Source: Euperipatoides rowelli (Eukaryota; Onychophora; Udeonychophora; Euonychophora; Peripatopsidae). Taken from it: a stretch of DNA of 10,592 bases. The position numbers and the translations under genes are program-made. Below the pieces are notes generated by a model. The model was not told the origin of the DNA. It was given only the letters and a program-made list of their open reading frames with translations, and ran no database searches. Of this stretch, positions 8,024 through 10,592 are shown one piece after another (position 1 is the first letter of the stretch; each line of letters starts with the position of its first letter). The DNA is taken from the NCBI GenBank assembly GCA_003024985.2, contig PXIH01S0032072.1, one strand, 5' to 3'.

Positions 8024-8215
8024 AGGAGATGTTACTAGACTATAATTCAGAAAATTTTGTCCCCATATCCTCGATCTCTCCAGTGCAGCCTTTCTAATAC
8101 CATCGTGTTTGCTAAGGTGTCTGCTTTTTTAAGATGCCTTCACTGATTGATTGATACTACAATGACTACTTCCTGCCTACTGACTGATATTACCTCATCT
8201 TCCTGTTGGCTCCAC

Positions 8216-8224
8216 CAAGTAAGT
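8216..8224 (+). promoter_or_regulatory. consensus-like 5' splice donor
   Basis: CAA|GTAAGT matches the metazoan donor consensus at eight of nine positions (GT at 8219-8220). The preceding 170 bases (about 8050-8218) are richer in C and G than the flanks, which would suit a short noncoding or untranslated exon. No long reading frame runs into the site and no matching acceptor was established, so it is only a candidate. Confidence 0.2.
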
Positions 8225-10440
8225 AAAATATACATCAGGATTTTGGAATTTATAAGTAATTATAACATGCCTTTGTAAGTGGTTGAATTGTGTATCCTAG
8301 ATTAATTTCTTGGTAAGTTATTAATGTTTATTAAGGCACATAATTGATTTGCATTAAATAATTCAAGCTTCTTCACAGTATAGGATAATATAAAGATTGT
8401 TCAATAATAAATATTATCTCCTTGGTAATAATTGTAATTGAGACATAGATTTGATACTGATTGGCCATACTTAGAAGCTTTTATTAATAAATAAAACAAN
8501 ATTTAAATAATACACTCAATGAAAATTAATTTATCTTTGATAAAGTTATACAGGTATGTTTATAGGTGGAAAAGTATTTATAATTAATTACACTATATAA
8601 CCATCCTTAACAAAATTACAGTGATTAATAACACATGTCACTCTACATAATAGGCTACAGACTCATATTAAGATACTCTATCNTNNTNCACAGTTAGTTT
8701 TGANGAAAAAAATAAATATTTTGTATCTTTTCAATTCATATGTCAGTCATATGTTATGGTTTGAGANTACTGTATTAAATTCAATACANTATTTACAAAT
8801 AATGTCATAAATATATCTACATTTTAGACACAGGTNCTAAATACTATGTTGCANCCTCTAGCAATATTTCTTTTGAAATAAATGGAAAATAACACCTCTG
8901 CCTATAACTCAATAATGACTGTGGATGACAGTTGATTCTTAAAAAATCTCCACTGACAAAATTAATTACCTGTGGGCACAAACAAAATTCATTTATACTT
9001 CTAGATCACTCATTATCAAATCAGTAATTTATTGGTTCATATTTTAAATAAATTCAGCTTAAGTGCATTTTGCACCACTTATTGTACAACTTTAATTACA
9101 CATTAAATATAGATAAAAACATTATTGTTTCATGCTTAGGCGATTATTTTTATTGGCTACACATATAGACTTAGGGGAAAACGGAGAAAGGGGGGGGGGG
9201 ATAATCCCCATCATTCCATTTGAATTTCTAACTATTCATGTCAGCAGTATACACAATGCCTTTACTATCACAATATCAAGTAGGGTAGCATATTATCTTA
9301 AAGTTTATTTATTGCCTAACATTGTCTTCTTCCATTCTTCAAATAAGAAAAATATTTTAACTATCTTAATTAACAAATAACCAACTTAATTACTCATTTC
9401 AGATGAAACCTATTTATTCACCATTGCTCAATTTAGTCATATTAATAATGTAGTCTTCCTGCAGGAAATAAACTCCATTAAAAAAATCACTTCAAAATAA
9501 TAAATAATAAATATTATTCGGAATCACCTTTAAATAACCTTTTAATGTCATAGGTTTTTCCATGAGTATGCAAAAATTCTGGCTGTAGGGAGTAGAGCTT
9601 AGTAGTGGTCTTGTTTCAGTTATTAGTATGTTTTATTGCTAATTATGTTCACTGTGATCCCTGTTTCAATCAAAAAAGTTACTCTGTTGTTTCTCAGTAA
9701 TTGTAATATGATTTTGTTGTTTTGTTATTATATGTTGTGTAAACATATTATGTATTATCTGTTATTAAGTGTCATATGACTCCATCTCTTTATGGTTTAT
9801 TTCGTATTTGTTTCATTGCTTGTTGTTGATTGCTGACTCTGAATAGCATGGTGTTTCAAAATTATTTTATTTGTGGCAGCCCTACATGGTTCTAAATTGT
9901 GTTCTACATGTTGTCAACCCATTTGTATGTCATCCTCCTCAACAAAATTGGCATTTTTTTGTTTTAATGAGATTTCTGATTTTGTTGTTTTTCTCTATTC
10001 AGTTTATTAGTGTATTTCCCTTGACAAGTTTTTTTATGTATTGTTCTAATGTTGTGTTTCACAGCTGTGCCTATTTCCTGTAGGCTACTTGTTTTTCTTC
10101 TGTTTCATTTACACACCTATAGGCCTGTAGATCAGTTAGATTTATTTATAGTGTATGTAGATCATGTTTCCTAATCTTGATAGGCACCCTGAATTTATTA
10201 TAAGCTTTTTTATATATCTCTGTAATTATTATCAAATGCTCAGAGGTTGGCTATTTTCCTTTAACAAGTGAAAAATTGATAAACTGTTTCATCTTAATAA
10301 TGTTTAAAAATTTTTAAGTTATATACATTAAATTTATTGTTTTGGAATGGGGCATAATAATTTATGAAACACTCATAGCAAAGTCATTGTCTGTGCCTGT
10401 ATGGCTTAATGTTTTAAATGTATCATTAGTAGTTTCACCA
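8225..10440. other. AT-rich region, no gene seen
   Basis: No domain, conserved reading frame, RNA gene or known repeat was recognised. Single-base ambiguities occur at 8500, 8683, 8685, 8686, 8688, 8704, 8767, 8789, 8836 and 8854, so the sequence between 8500 and 8854 should not be over-read. Plus-strand frames at 9132-9380 and 9871-10083 are low-complexity, hydrophobic and T-rich, without support. The part after 9600 is notably T-rich on the plus strand. Confidence 0.6.
9190..9200 (+). repeat. 11-base G run
   Basis: Eleven G in a row follow a G and A-only stretch broken by one C (9175-9189). It stands out in AT-rich DNA and is prone to length error in sequencing. It disturbs the only frame across it, further evidence against a gene there. 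Confidence 0.9.
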
Positions 10441-10470
10441 GCATAATGTGATAGCATGCACATTAGGGTG

Positions 10471-10530
10471 GGCCATTTTTTTTTTTCTTTTTTTTTAAGA
10501 GGCACAGTGAAAAAAAGGTGCCAAATGGTC
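10471..10530. repeat. T-run with imperfect nested hairpin
   Basis: GGCCATTT (10471-10478) pairs with AAATGGTC (10523-10530), with one G-T wobble, and inside it GGCAC (10501-10505) pairs with GTGCC (10518-10522). Between them lie T runs of 11 and 9 bases (10476-10486 and 10488-10496). The left flank TTAGGGTGGGCCA (10463-10475) has the look of a DNA-transposon end, but the partner end would lie outside the window, so this is unproven. Confidence 0.4.
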
Positions 10531-10592
10531 TCAAAATAACATGTGTGAAATATTATTAAATTCTGATAAGTCTAACTGCCTCCGGATTAATG

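Noticed and set aside
9132-9380. 82-codon plus-strand frame
   Set aside because: It is read through an 11-base G run giving a glycine patch, has no domain, and sits close to low-quality sequence.
9871-10083. 70-codon plus-strand frame rich in Phe, Leu and Val
   Set aside because: The apparent membrane-like protein simply reflects the T-rich strand; no start context or homology was seen.

Overview
The window looks like AT-rich animal nuclear DNA, most plausibly arthropod. That is inferred from the retroelement family, the low GC, the eukaryotic repeat content and the lack of any prokaryotic gene organisation; nothing here fixes the species. Isolated N calls between 8500 and 8854 suggest draft-quality sequence. 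I see no intact host gene, tRNA, rRNA or CRISPR array.

The left 60% is dominated by one nearly complete but heavily decayed Ty3/gypsy-type LTR retrotransposon on the minus strand. Read from right to left it holds a leader (about 6482-6196), gag (6195 to about 4415, with an intact CCHC zinc knuckle), protease (4413-4041), reverse transcriptase (3840 to about 3143), connection and RNase H (3142-2558), and integrase (2490-1075, with an intact HHCC finger, a GPY/F-type module and an acidic tail). The domain order protease-RT-RNase H-integrase identifies Ty3/gypsy (Metaviridae-like). No env-like reading frame follows integrase. A purine tract and a possible 3' LTR start lie just beyond the pol stop; a matching 5' LTR was not found. 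Reading frames are broken by many stops and frameshifts, and the catalytic centres of protease, RT, RNase H and integrase are all altered, so the copy is dead.

A second, different Ty3/gypsy RT fragment lies at 84-341 on the same strand. Between it and the large element, 388-688 carries a less AT-rich, coding-looking but broken stretch on the plus strand that I cannot identify.

From about 6490 to the right end I find no convincing gene. This part is AT-rich intergenic or intronic DNA with several short perfect hairpins (6554-6590, 7946-7977, 7990-8023), a consensus-like splice donor at 8216-8224, homopolymer runs, and a T-run hairpin at the right edge. I did not find a convincing new biological system; the most notable items are the pattern of active-site loss in the retroelement, the unidentified coding-like stretch at 388-688, and the hairpin cluster near 7.95-8.03 kb.
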